Below are positions 1-7,035 of a stretch of DNA of 64,000 bases, piece after piece. The position numbers were made by a program, and so were the translations under genes. Numbering within the stretch: the stretch's first letter is position 1; every line of letters starts with the position of its first letter. The notes beneath the pieces are model-generated. The model was not told where the DNA came from and ran no database searches. It was given only the letters and a program-made list of their open reading frames with translations. Origin of the DNA: Actinomycetes bacterium (lineage in GTDB: Bacteria > Actinomycetota > Acidimicrobiia > Acidimicrobiales > RAAP-2); contig JAJXUK010000002.1 of assembly GCA_021782915.1 (NCBI GenBank), forward strand, positions 39,417 through 103,416. The letters are read 5' to 3'.

Positions 1-23
1 TCCAGAAGAGGTCAAGTACCAAT

Positions 24-37
24 GTTTCACGTGAAAC
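24..37. promoter_or_regulatory. parS site 1 (ParB-binding palindrome)
   Basis: A perfect 14-bp palindrome GTTTCACGTGAAAC, the core of the widely conserved bacterial centromere parS bound by ParB. It is the leftmost of seven such sites within the first 910 bases. parA and parB are not in the window; in the usual gene order they would lie just left of it. Confidence 0.93.
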
Positions 38-153
38 GCAGAGACGGGCGTGTCGCTTCACGAGCGGCCAGATGCGTGAGGATCCGTGAAATTGCGGGTC
101 TTTCAGTACTGAAGGCTCGTGGTGCTCAGCTCACGCCGGAGTCGCTCAGGGAT

Positions 154-167
154 GTTTCACGTGAAAC
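154..167. promoter_or_regulatory. parS site 2
   Basis: Perfect GTTTCACGTGAAAC, flanked by T and A so that the full 16-mer TGTTTCACGTGAAACA is present. It lies 130 bp from site 1. Confidence 0.93.
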
Positions 168-239
168 ACCGCTCCGCAAGACCGGACCGTCCAGCTCGAA
201 CAAAATGGTGAGCCGTCGTGGTGGGAGCTTCCCCTGACT

Positions 240-253
240 GTTCCACGTGAAAC
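240..253. promoter_or_regulatory. parS site 3 (one-mismatch variant)
   Basis: GTTCCACGTGAAAC differs from the parS consensus at one base (T to C in the left arm) and keeps the central CACGTG. It lies 86 bp after site 2, the shortest spacing in the cluster. ParB binding is likely but may be weaker than at the perfect sites. Confidence 0.8.
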
Positions 254-383
254 ACGCCAGCGCGTCAAGGAAGGATGTGAGGCACCGTCCCGGACACTCG
301 ATCCCCGGCAGGGTTCTCGGAGATCCGACCAAGCGTGAGGCCACCCGACAGACTCGCCAGTCGCCCGGTCCAGCGCGCCCGCT

Positions 384-397
384 GTTTCACGTGAAAC
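384..397. promoter_or_regulatory. parS site 4
   Basis: Perfect GTTTCACGTGAAAC inside the 16-mer TGTTTCACGTGAAACA. It marks the left boundary of the first tandem-repeat unit (384-560). Confidence 0.93.
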
Positions 398-560
398 ATT
401 GCCGCGCAGCGGGCGAGGAACCAGGACTCCGGACTGTGGTGAAAATCAGGGCCGAACCCCCACAACTTCCTTGATCCCGAGTCCAGTGCAGGAGCGCGAC
501 GTTCTCAGCCCTCAGCCACGGGCCGCAGACCAATCGAGGGACGACGCCAGGGGAGTGGTG

Positions 561-574
561 GTTTCACGTGAAAC
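561..574. promoter_or_regulatory. parS site 5
   Basis: Perfect GTTTCACGTGAAAC at the left boundary of the second tandem-repeat unit, 177 bp from site 4. Confidence 0.93.
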
Positions 575-729
575 AGTCCGCCAAGCGGGCGAGGAACCAG
601 GACTCCGGACTGCGGTGAGAGTCAGGACCGAACCCCCACAGCTTCCTTGTTCCCGAGTCCAGTCCAGGAGCGCGACGTTCTCACCCGCGGGCCGCAGACC
701 GACCGAGGGGCGCAGCCAGGGGAGTGACT

Positions 730-743
730 GTGTCACGTGAAAC
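730..743. promoter_or_regulatory. parS site 6 (one-mismatch variant)
   Basis: GTGTCACGTGAAAC has one change from consensus in the left arm. It lies 169 bp from site 5 at the start of the third repeat unit. Confidence 0.8.
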
Positions 744-896
744 AGTCCGCGCAGCGGGCGAGAAACCAGAATTCCGGCCCGTGATGAGGGTCAGGGCCGA
801 AGCCCTACTGTCCTCGATCCCGAGTCCAGTCCAGGAGCGCGACGTTCTCACCCGCGGGCCGCAGACCGACCGAGGGGCGCAGCCAGGGGAGTGACT

Positions 897-910
897 GTTT
901 CACGTGAAAC
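897..910. promoter_or_regulatory. parS site 7, abutting the rsmG stop
   Basis: Perfect GTTTCACGTGAAAC, 167 bp from site 6. It ends two bases before the stop codon of the minus-strand rsmG gene, so ParB loading here would sit directly at the 3' end of that transcription unit. Confidence 0.93.
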
Positions 911-912
911 AG

Positions 913-1530
913 TCAGAACAGGGGACGTTTGGCGGGAATCCCGCTTCGTCGGGGGAACTGGGGTGGCGTCTCGGCGTCCTTGCGCAGGATGCGGAACTTG
1001 AGGCCATGAACGAAGTCACCCTCATCCACCAAGCCCAGCTCCCTCAGTCCCTTGCCACTCCATCTCTCCTCACGCTCCGGAGGCTCTGAGACGACTAGAA
1101 GACCACCCACGACGAGGAACCGGGCCGCGCACTCGGCGGTCACCGCTGGAGGGCCAAAGGAGCGAGAAGTCACGAGGGGAAAGAGAGCCTCCAGGCCTGC
1201 TGACCTGGCCAAATCCTCGGCCCTACCTTCCTCGACGCGGGCCCGGCCCGGTGCATCCGGCCATGCCAACACCTCGCGCAAGAACGCAACGCGCTTGGCC
1301 ATGGAATCAAGGAGGACGGCTTGGCTCCTCCAGATCTCCAGCAGAACCAGTCCAGGGAGCCCACCACCGCTCCCCAAGTCCAGAAAGGTGCTCGGGGGCG
1401 TCTCCCGACGACTCGCCCACGCCGCCACGAATCCCCTGGCGTGCGAAATCTGCGGCTCGATCGCCCCGGGGCCTAAAAAGCCCCGCGCCCTCGATTCCTC
1501 GAGGGCGCGGGTCAACCAATCAGATGTCAC
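913..1530 (-). CDS. rsmG: 16S rRNA (guanine-N7) methyltransferase RsmG (GidB)
   Basis: RsmG methylates N7 of a conserved guanine (G527 in E. coli numbering) in 16S rRNA, using S-adenosylmethionine. The 205-residue product has the SAM-binding motif LDLGSGGGLPG near residue 50, the family stretch VTSRSFGPPAVTAECAARF in the middle, and the typical C-terminal tail GIPAKRPL. Length is normal. The start is GTG. Its 3' end meets the parS cluster, and it follows jag in the usual rnpA-yidD-yidC-jag-rsmG order. A perfect 13-bp inverted repeat lies inside its first codons (separate entry). Confidence 0.95.
   Translation of the reverse strand: MTSDWLTRALEESRARGFLGPGAIEPQISHARGFVAAWASRRETPPSTFLDLGSGGGLPGLVLLEIWRSQAVLLDSMAKRVAFLREVLAWPDAPGRARVEEGRAEDLARSAGLEALFPLVTSRSFGPPAVTAECAARFLVVGGLLVVSEPPEREERWSGKGLRELGLVDEGDFVHGLKFRILRKDAETPPQFPRRSGIPAKRPLF
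1482..1511. repeat. Perfect 13-bp inverted repeat within the start of rsmG
   Basis: Arms CCCGCGCCCTCGA and TCGAGGGCGCGGG are exact reverse complements separated by TTCC. On the rsmG mRNA this would form a very stable hairpin at about codons 7-16. There is no adjacent T tract, so it is not a classical terminator. A second short arm pair (GGGGC / GCCCC around CTAAAAA) lies beside it. Confidence 0.75.
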
Positions 1531-1537
1531 GAGACGA

Positions 1538-2461
1538 TTATGCCGGGCTCACCACCACGAAGCGGCGAGGCTCCTCGCCCTCGGAGCGGGTCACGACTCC
1601 ACTTACCTCCGTCAAAGCGTCGTGAACGGCCTTGCGGTCTGCAGCCGACATCGGCTCAAGTGCCCTCTCCTCACCGGTCTCGAGAACCTCGGCGGCCACC
1701 TTGCTGGCGAATCGGCCCAGAGCCTCGACACGGCGCTCCCGGTAGCGGGCGACGTCCACGAGGATCCGATCCGTGCGCCCCGGTGACTTGGACTGAACCA
1801 CCGTGCGCGTGATCTCCGCGAGGGCCTGGAGCGTCGTCCCACGAGGGCCGACCAAGATGCCCAGCTCCGTGGGGGGATTCGCGTCAATCGCGATCTCCAC
1901 GGTCTCCTCGTCCAATTCGCGGACCGAGACCTCCGCTTGAATGTTCATCGACTGAAGCAGGCCCTCGAGGAAGCCCTTGGCAATCGTCCCCTGCTCAGCC
2001 AGAGAGATTCCCTCTGCCATGTTTTCCTCCTTGTTGACCGATTTCTCTTCCCGGGCCCGTGGCACGTCCTTGGCGCCTTCGGCTCTCTTGGCCTGAGGTG
2101 ACGTGGTGGCCGTCTTGGCCCCACCCCTGGCACCGGACTTGCGGGTTCTGGAACCCGGTGCTCCCTCAGTCTCACCGCTTCCGAGTGACGTCTTCTCTGA
2201 CATCTTCTCGGTGCGCGGCTTGGTGCTGCGAGCGCCACGACGCTCCTCGCGGGCTCCGCCCCGGCGCGGGCGCTTGGGCCGCGGCGCCGTGGGCCGAACC
2301 CGGGCGCGAACTCGGGCCTCACCCTTGACTCGCCCGAACAGTCCCTGGCGTGGTTCTTCCAGGATCTCTACTTCGGCGTCATCACGGTGCACACCCAGAT
2401 GGGCCAGGGCACGTTCGGTGGCCTCATCCACGGTCTTTCCAGTGGTCTCAATCCATTCCAT
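1538..2461 (-). CDS. khpB: Jag/KhpB-type RNA-binding protein (Jag_N, KH, R3H)
   Basis: A 307-residue protein with the complete Jag layout. The N-terminal Jag_N domain is at about 1-52 (ETTGKTVDEATERAL, with GLFGRVKGEARV at its end). A long basic, low-complexity linker of about 100 residues follows, then a KH domain with ELGILVGPRGTTLQALAEI, and a C-terminal R3H-type segment (RYRERRVEALGRFASKVA). Family members bind RNA and affect cell elongation and division. It ends 7 bases before the rsmG start and begins 5 bases after the yidC stop, so it belongs to the rpmH-rnpA-yidD-yidC-jag-rsmG unit. The ATG at 2461 is supported by the Jag_N domain starting at residue 1. Confidence 0.92.
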   Translation of the reverse strand: MEWIETTGKTVDEATERALAHLGVHRDDAEVEILEEPRQGLFGRVKGEARVRARVRPTAPRPKRPRRGGAREERRGARSTKPRTEKMSEKTSLGSGETEGAPGSRTRKSGARGGAKTATTSPQAKRAEGAKDVPRAREEKSVNKEENMAEGISLAEQGTIAKGFLEGLLQSMNIQAEVSVRELDEETVEIAIDANPPTELGILVGPRGTTLQALAEITRTVVQSKSPGRTDRILVDVARYRERRVEALGRFASKVAAEVLETGEERALEPMSAADRKAVHDALTEVSGVVTRSEGEEPRRFVVVSPA

Positions 2462-2466
2462 GCGGA

Positions 2467-3399
2467 CTAATGCTTTCTCTTGCGCTTCGACTTTGACCGC
2501 GGGTGAGGCGGTGGCTTCATAGTTGAGGGTTTCGCGGTGTCGCTGTCGGCCGTCGGCTTCTCGGGGGCCGGCTGCTCGGATTTGCTCGCCGATGGGATGG
2601 CCTTCTCACCGGCCTTGTTCGGGTTCGACACTCCAGTGCGGAACATTATGTCCTGAGTAATTATGCGAATGATCGTAGAAATAATCATATACAGGACGAC
2701 GGCCGTGGGAATCACCAGGTAGAAGTAGGCGAAGAACACGGGCAGCAGGCGTTGCATCGTGAGCTGCTGACTCGGAATCGCCTGGCCGGACTTTCGATTC
2801 CGATTGTTCATCTGGGCCATCTGGAAGTACTGGAGGCCCACCGCCGCGGCCACCATCACGTAGAAGGGGAGTGCGGCACCAAAAGAACCGTGGCTGGCCA
2901 GGGGCTTAAGGTTGAAGTCCATGCCGAAGACGTTGATCTGACCGTTGGAGGCGATCAGGTTGTGGTACATCTTCGAGCCGGTCGGGATGTAGCGCGGTTG
3001 AGCGAGGCCCGCCGCCGTCTTGTTCGCCAGGCCACGAATGACGCTGTAGAGAATGAAGAGGAACGGGGCCTGCAGCAGAACGGGCAGACATCCCCCAATG
3101 GGGTTCGCGCCCTCTTCGCGATACAGACGCATCAGCTCCTCATTGAGGACTTGACGGTTCTCCGGCCCCTTGTACTTCAGCTGGAGTTTCTTGATCTCCG
3201 GTTGGAGCTTCTGCATCGCCATCATCGAGCGCGTGCTCTTGACCGTGAACGGCGTCAGCGCGCCCATGATCACGATCGTGAGCAGGGTGATCGCGACGGC
3301 GTAGTTGGGGATCAGCCCGTAAAAGAAGGCCAGGAGCCAGCCGAAGAGGTGAAAGATTGGCTGAAAGATTGAACCGACGGTATGGAAAAGCGACGACAT
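2467..3399 (-). CDS. yidC: Membrane protein insertase YidC (Oxa1 family)
   Basis: YidC inserts and folds proteins in the cytoplasmic membrane, alone or with SecYEG. The 310-residue product lacks the large periplasmic domain of proteobacterial YidC, as in other Gram-positive homologues. It has the Oxa1 core: a first hydrophobic hairpin, the signature TPFTVKSTRSMMAMQKLQPE with the conserved Arg, the cytoplasmic coil, GGCLPVLLQAPFLFILYSVIR, and further membrane segments up to about residue 240. A charged tail ends in a Lys/Arg-rich run (RSKSKRKRKH). It sits 3 bases downstream of yidD. Confidence 0.95.
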   Translation of the reverse strand: MSSLFHTVGSIFQPIFHLFGWLLAFFYGLIPNYAVAITLLTIVIMGALTPFTVKSTRSMMAMQKLQPEIKKLQLKYKGPENRQVLNEELMRLYREEGANPIGGCLPVLLQAPFLFILYSVIRGLANKTAAGLAQPRYIPTGSKMYHNLIASNGQINVFGMDFNLKPLASHGSFGAALPFYVMVAAAVGLQYFQMAQMNNRNRKSGQAIPSQQLTMQRLLPVFFAYFYLVIPTAVVLYMIISTIIRIITQDIMFRTGVSNPNKAGEKAIPSASKSEQPAPEKPTADSDTAKPSTMKPPPHPRSKSKRKRKH

Positions 3400-3402
3400 C
3401 GC

Positions 3403-3648
3403 TCAGTGCTCCTTGTCTGCCTTCTCGGGCACGAGGTCGATGCCGTGCGGACCAAGGGGTCGACACCGACTGATGCGGCGCACGGCCAGGACCGAACCCC
3501 GCCGTGCGCCATGGATTTGAACGGCCTCGAGCGCGTAGTTCGAGCACGAGGGATAGAAACGACACGGCGAAACACGTGCGCCGGTGAGTTTCTGGTAGAA
3601 GCGGATAAGCCGCACGAGGGCTCGAGTGGGCGCCGACTCAGCAGACAT
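3403..3648 (-). CDS. yidD: Membrane protein insertion efficiency factor YidD
   Basis: A small protein of 81 residues with the UPF0161/YidD signature SPCRFYPSCSNYALEA, preceded by the amphipathic LVRLIRFYQKLTG. The ORF track starts at 3693, but that lies deep inside rnpA. The ATG at 3648 gives the normal length and an 11-base overlap with the end of rnpA. It is thought to assist YidC-dependent insertion, which fits its position between rnpA and yidC. Confidence 0.92.
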   Translation of the reverse strand: MSAESAPTRALVRLIRFYQKLTGARVSPCRFYPSCSNYALEAVQIHGARRGSVLAVRRISRCRPLGPHGIDLVPEKADKEH

Positions 3649-3961
3649 CGGCTCGCTCGAGTGAGCGCTGGAGGTGGACGCGAAGTTCGTCATAGGTCAG
3701 ATCCCTGCCGGGCCCTTCAACCTTGACCAGATAAAATCCCTGATCAATTAGGTTGAGCTGCTCATCAAACAACGAGCGCAGCCGGCGCCGGAGTCGATTT
3801 CGCACCACCGCGGAGCCAGTCTTGCGACCGATCGCGTAAGCCACATTCACTCCGGCTTCCGCACCCGCCACGAAGGTGATCCTCAGCGGTCCGCTGCGGC
3901 CCCGTGACGTCGGGTGGGAGAACTGGGCGAACTGGCGTCGGGTGCGAACCCGACCAGGCAT
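3638..3961 (-). CDS. rnpA: Ribonuclease P protein component
   Basis: RnpA is the protein subunit that assists the RNase P ribozyme in tRNA 5' maturation. The 107-residue product carries the RNR box (GSAVVRNRLRRRLR) in its centre and the N-terminal RRQFAQF region. It lies 4 bases downstream of rpmH, the universal rpmH-rnpA pairing, and its stop overlaps the yidD start. Confidence 0.95.
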   Translation of the reverse strand: MPGRVRTRRQFAQFSHPTSRGRSGPLRITFVAGAEAGVNVAYAIGRKTGSAVVRNRLRRRLRSLFDEQLNLIDQGFYLVKVEGPGRDLTYDELRVHLQRSLERADVC

Positions 3962-3965
3962 TCTC

Positions 3966-4100
3966 CTAGACCGTCAACTCGTGTCGGCCCTTGTTACGGC
4001 GAGCCTTGAGCACCGCGCGCCCCGCGCGGGTGCGCATGCGGGCCCGGAAGCCGTGGGTCTTGGCCCTCTTTCGGCTGTTGGGCTGATACGTACGCTTCAC
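3966..4100 (-). CDS. rpmH: 50S ribosomal protein L34 (missed by the ORF track)
   Basis: Reading the minus strand from a GTG at 4100 gives a 44-residue protein beginning (M)[17 protein letters not shown] and ending [12 protein letters not shown], an unmistakable L34. The stop is TAG at 3966-3968. A Shine-Dalgarno-like GATGAGG lies 6 bases upstream. It is the first gene of the minus-strand unit leading left from the origin. The 171-bp gap to dnaA (4101-4271) must hold the divergent promoters of rpmH and dnaA; I see no sure -35/-10 pair there. Confidence 0.97.
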   Translation of the reverse strand: MKRTYQPNSRKRAKTHGFRARMRTRAGRAVLKARRNKGRHELTV

Positions 4101-4271
4101 AGAAACCTCATCTCACAGGTGATCGAACAACGACGCCTTGGCTCCTGGAGCCGGCAATCGCCACGTAGACGACGAATCTTACCCGACCGGGCACCGTCCT
4201 CGGCACGGCTGCGAAAACGGGAGTATGGTGACTGCCCCGGGGGCACCTTCAGCGTCCTCGAGGCTGAAGTC

Positions 4272-5684
4272 GTGCTTGTGGAAAATGTCGGTCGTGGGCT
4301 GTGGAGGAATATTGTGCGCAGCGGGGACGAGGTCTGGTCGGCAGTACGCGATTCCTTACGTGGCAACGCATCCGAGGCCGTGTGGTCCGCGGGGCTGAAC
4401 ACACTGAGCCTTGTGGATTACCGAGACGACGAGCTAATCATCGGCGCCCCCAATCGTATTCAGCTCCAGCGAGTTCAACAGCGGTACCTGCCATTCATCA
4501 CCGAGCAAGTTCGGCAAGTCGTTGGCGATCACGTGAACGTCTCGTTAACACTGAGTGACGTCGCGACGGATGACTCCACTGGTGACGTCGTGATGCGAGA
4601 GCCCGCGCGCGAGGAGATCGTGGCGACCTTCGCGGCCAGTGTCGACCGACCCGCTCGCCTGGATCCGCGCATGACGTTCGACTCCTTCGTTCCTGGACCC
4701 TCCAATCGTCTCGCCTTCGCCGCGGCCCAATCTGTTGCTGAAACACCTGGTCGGGCGTATAACCCGCTCATGATCTACGGGAACTCGGGTTTGGGCAAGA
4801 CGCACTTGCTTCACGCCATCGGCAACTACGTGCACGAGAACTACCCCGGCCGAAAGGTGCTGTACGTCTCCACCGAGACGTTCTTGAACGACTTCATTCG
4901 CGCAATCCAAACGCGCACGCAACTGGCACTGCACGAGCGCTACCGCGAGAACGACGTACTGCTCATCGACGACATCCAGTTCATGGAGACTCGTGGCGAG
5001 ACGTTCCACGAAGAGATCTTCCACACATACAACTCCCTGCACGGTGAGGGAAAGCAGATCGTCCTGACCTCAGATCGTTCCCCGCGCGACCTCGCGGGTC
5101 TCCAGGAGCGCTTCCGTAGCCGGCTGCTGCAGGGACTGGTTACGGAGATTGATCAGCCGGACCTCGAGACTCGCATCGCGATCCTGCACTCCAAGTCAGA
5201 GCGAGAGGGTATTGAGCTGCCGCGCGAGGTCGCGGAGTGGATCGCCCAGCGCGTGCGTGACAACATCCGTGAGCTTGAAGGCTCGGTGACGATGTTGCGC
5301 GCCTTCGCCAATCTTCGCCAGGAGCCGATCACCCTCGAGCTCGCGAAGAACCACCTCACCAATCTGGGTCACGATCAGGTTTCGCTGAAGCCCGAGACAA
5401 TCCTGCACGCCGTGTCGGAGTTCTACGGGATCTCCGTCGATGAGATTCGTGGCTCGAAGCGGCTCCGCCCGCTCGTGCACGCGCGACATGTAGCGATGTA
5501 CCTGATCAGGGACCTTCTTGATAACTACTCCTACCCAATGATCGCTCGTATCTTCGATGGGCGCAACCACACAACGGTGATCAGTGGCGTTGAGAAGATC
5601 AAGGAGCAGCTCACCGTCAACAGCGAGCTGCTCAGTCAGATCAACCAACTGAAGCGTCAGCTCCAGGGAGAGATCAAGGTCTGA
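4272..5684 (+). CDS. dnaA: Chromosomal replication initiator DnaA
   Basis: DnaA is the AAA+ ATPase that binds DnaA boxes and melts oriC. The ORF track begins at 3876, inside rnpA and rpmH, which is not plausible. GTG codons at 4272 and 4278 precede the domain I sequence (GRGLWRNIV). A GAGG eight bases upstream favours 4272, giving 470 residues. The Walker A motif GNSGLGKTH is near residue 170 and Walker B VLLIDDIQF near 230. The C-terminal DNA-binding domain has RPLVHARHVAMYLIRDL and DGRNHTTVISGVEKI. The TGTGGAAAA over the start is a one-mismatch DnaA box and could mediate autoregulation. Confidence 0.96.
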   Translation: MLVENVGRGLWRNIVRSGDEVWSAVRDSLRGNASEAVWSAGLNTLSLVDYRDDELIIGAPNRIQLQRVQQRYLPFITEQVRQVVGDHVNVSLTLSDVATDDSTGDVVMREPAREEIVATFAASVDRPARLDPRMTFDSFVPGPSNRLAFAAAQSVAETPGRAYNPLMIYGNSGLGKTHLLHAIGNYVHENYPGRKVLYVSTETFLNDFIRAIQTRTQLALHERYRENDVLLIDDIQFMETRGETFHEEIFHTYNSLHGEGKQIVLTSDRSPRDLAGLQERFRSRLLQGLVTEIDQPDLETRIAILHSKSEREGIELPREVAEWIAQRVRDNIRELEGSVTMLRAFANLRQEPITLELAKNHLTNLGHDQVSLKPETILHAVSEFYGISVDEIRGSKRLRPLVHARHVAMYLIRDLLDNYSYPMIARIFDGRNHTTVISGVEKIKEQLTVNSELLSQINQLKRQLQGEIKV

Positions 5685-5930
5685 CGCACTGTGGCTAAGT
5701 TCACTACAGGTCTGTCGATTTCTCGTGGGGAGCGCTGGGGTGATCCACATGACTTGAGGGTTGAGTCCCGTGGGTTGAATCACCACACCACGCGTCACCC
5801 ACAGTGGGGTGTGGACAATCTTTCGGCTTCGACCAGGGAGTATCGTCATAACTCCCAGAATCCACAGAACTACTACTGCTATACCTTCTCCATTAATGAA
5901 CCACCAACGTCGCCGTAGAAAGGCCCACGG
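5685..5930. other. Candidate oriC: dnaA-dnaN intergenic region with DnaA-box-like sites
   Basis: This 246-bp gap has several 9-mers close to TTATCCACA/TTGTCCACA. A perfect TTGTCCACA lies on the minus strand at 5810-5818. Weaker matches are TTAGCCACA (minus, 5690-5698), TGATCCACA (plus, 5741-5749), TCACCCACA (plus, 5795-5803) and GAATCCACA (plus, 5858-5866). The stretch 5841-5905 is clearly AT-richer than its surroundings and could be the unwinding element. The dnaA-dnaN gap is the usual oriC position in actinobacteria. It also contains the dnaN ribosome-binding site. Confidence 0.75.
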
Positions 5931-7031
5931 ATGAAGTTCAGATCAGAACGGGACCTCCTCGTAGAGGCCCTTAGTGCCGCTAGTCGTGTGGTCGCCTCAC
6001 GATCGGTTGGCGCAACCTCGGGCATCCTCCTATCGCTCACGGGTAATCAACTCGTGGTGACTGGCACCGATCTCGACATCACGGTTCGCACCACGGTTGA
6101 CGTGATCGGACTCGAGGACGGCGCGGCCGTGGTGCCGGCGCGCCTCGTGGTCGACGCGGTGCGCTCACTTGAGCCGGGTGCGGTCACCGTGAACGCCCAG
6201 GACGAGACCGTTGAGCTCACCCTTGGTCGAGCCAAGTTCTCACTGCGCACGTTTGCAGTCATCGACTACCCGAACCTTCCCCCAGTCACGGGGGTGGTGA
6301 TGGGCGTGCCCGCACTTGATCTGGTGCAGGGCATCAATCAGGTGGTGCGGGCCGCAGCGACGGATGACGCCCGCCCGCTGTTGACTGGAGTTCTCTTCAC
6401 GACCGACGACGGGATGCTCCGCCTCATCGCAACCGACTCGTATCGTCTCGCCGTTCGTGACGTGCCGAGCGTGCGCAACCTAATTGGCACCAGCGACGTG
6501 TTGGTGCCCGCCCGGGCACTTCAGGAGCTCCAACGGGCGGCGGCGAACTTGGTGGCCGATTCGGAGATTGGCGTCACACTAACTGACTCTGAGATCTCAT
6601 TCATCGTAGGAGCGACATCCATTTCTTCGAGATTGATCGATGGCAACTACCCGTCGGTGATGCAACTAATCCCCGCGAACTACCCAAATCAACTTCGCGT
6701 GGCCAAGGACACCCTGTTGGTGTCATTGCGCCGTGCGAAGTTGCTCGCGAAGGACTCCACCTCCTCGGTTCGTCTCGCGATGCACGAGAAGAACATTGAG
6801 ATTCGTACCCAGAGCCATGACGCGGGCGACGTCGAAGACAACGTCGATGCCGACTACGCCGGCGAGGACTTGAGCATCGCCTTCAACCCCACGTTTCTGA
6901 TAGACGGCATCGAGGCGGTCTACGGCGACGAGATCATCCTGGAGATGTCGGACTCGGTGCGTCCCGCCATGGTGCACGGGGTTGACGACTCGCAGTTCCG
7001 GTATCTCCTGATGCCGGTGCGAGTGCAATAG
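5931..7031 (+). CDS. dnaN: DNA polymerase III beta sliding clamp
   Basis: The beta clamp encircles DNA and tethers the polymerase. The 366-residue product starts MKFRSERDLLVEALSAASRVV and keeps the three-domain length of the family. It has the typical C-terminal features FLIDGIEAVYGDEIILEM and the ending YLLMPVRV. The start ATG at 5931 is preceded by GAAAGG. It is followed within 4 bases by recF. Confidence 0.96.
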   Translation: MKFRSERDLLVEALSAASRVVASRSVGATSGILLSLTGNQLVVTGTDLDITVRTTVDVIGLEDGAAVVPARLVVDAVRSLEPGAVTVNAQDETVELTLGRAKFSLRTFAVIDYPNLPPVTGVVMGVPALDLVQGINQVVRAAATDDARPLLTGVLFTTDDGMLRLIATDSYRLAVRDVPSVRNLIGTSDVLVPARALQELQRAAANLVADSEIGVTLTDSEISFIVGATSISSRLIDGNYPSVMQLIPANYPNQLRVAKDTLLVSLRRAKLLAKDSTSSVRLAMHEKNIEIRTQSHDAGDVEDNVDADYAGEDLSIAFNPTFLIDGIEAVYGDEIILEMSDSVRPAMVHGVDDSQFRYLLMPVRVQ

Positions 7032-7035
7032 TCAC

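Larger units (their letters stand above)
384..896. repeat. Three tandem repeats of about 170 bp, each starting with parS
   Basis: Three consecutive units (384-560, 561-729, 730-896; 177, 169 and 167 bp) each begin with a parS palindrome and share long blocks, for example GCGGGCGAGGAACCAG, CCGAGTCCAGTCCAGGAGCG and GCAGCCAGGGGAGTGACTG, with scattered differences. A fourth parS (897-910) closes the array. Units two and three are most alike in their right halves. Short ORFs called across the array have no family features and look incidental. The rest of 1-383 holds three more parS sites but no repeat that I can see. Confidence 0.9.

Noticed and set aside
22-740. Short ORFs across the left edge (71-113 aa, both strands)
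   Set aside because: They run through the parS sites and tandem repeats, show no family motif, and overlap on both strands.
384-910. CRISPR-like array
   Set aside because: The short repeated element is the parS palindrome, spacing is 167-177 bp, and the spacers are themselves similar.
3876-4271. N-terminal extension of dnaA in the ORF track
   Set aside because: It would cover rnpA and rpmH on the other strand; family alignment and the ribosome-binding site place the start at about 4272.
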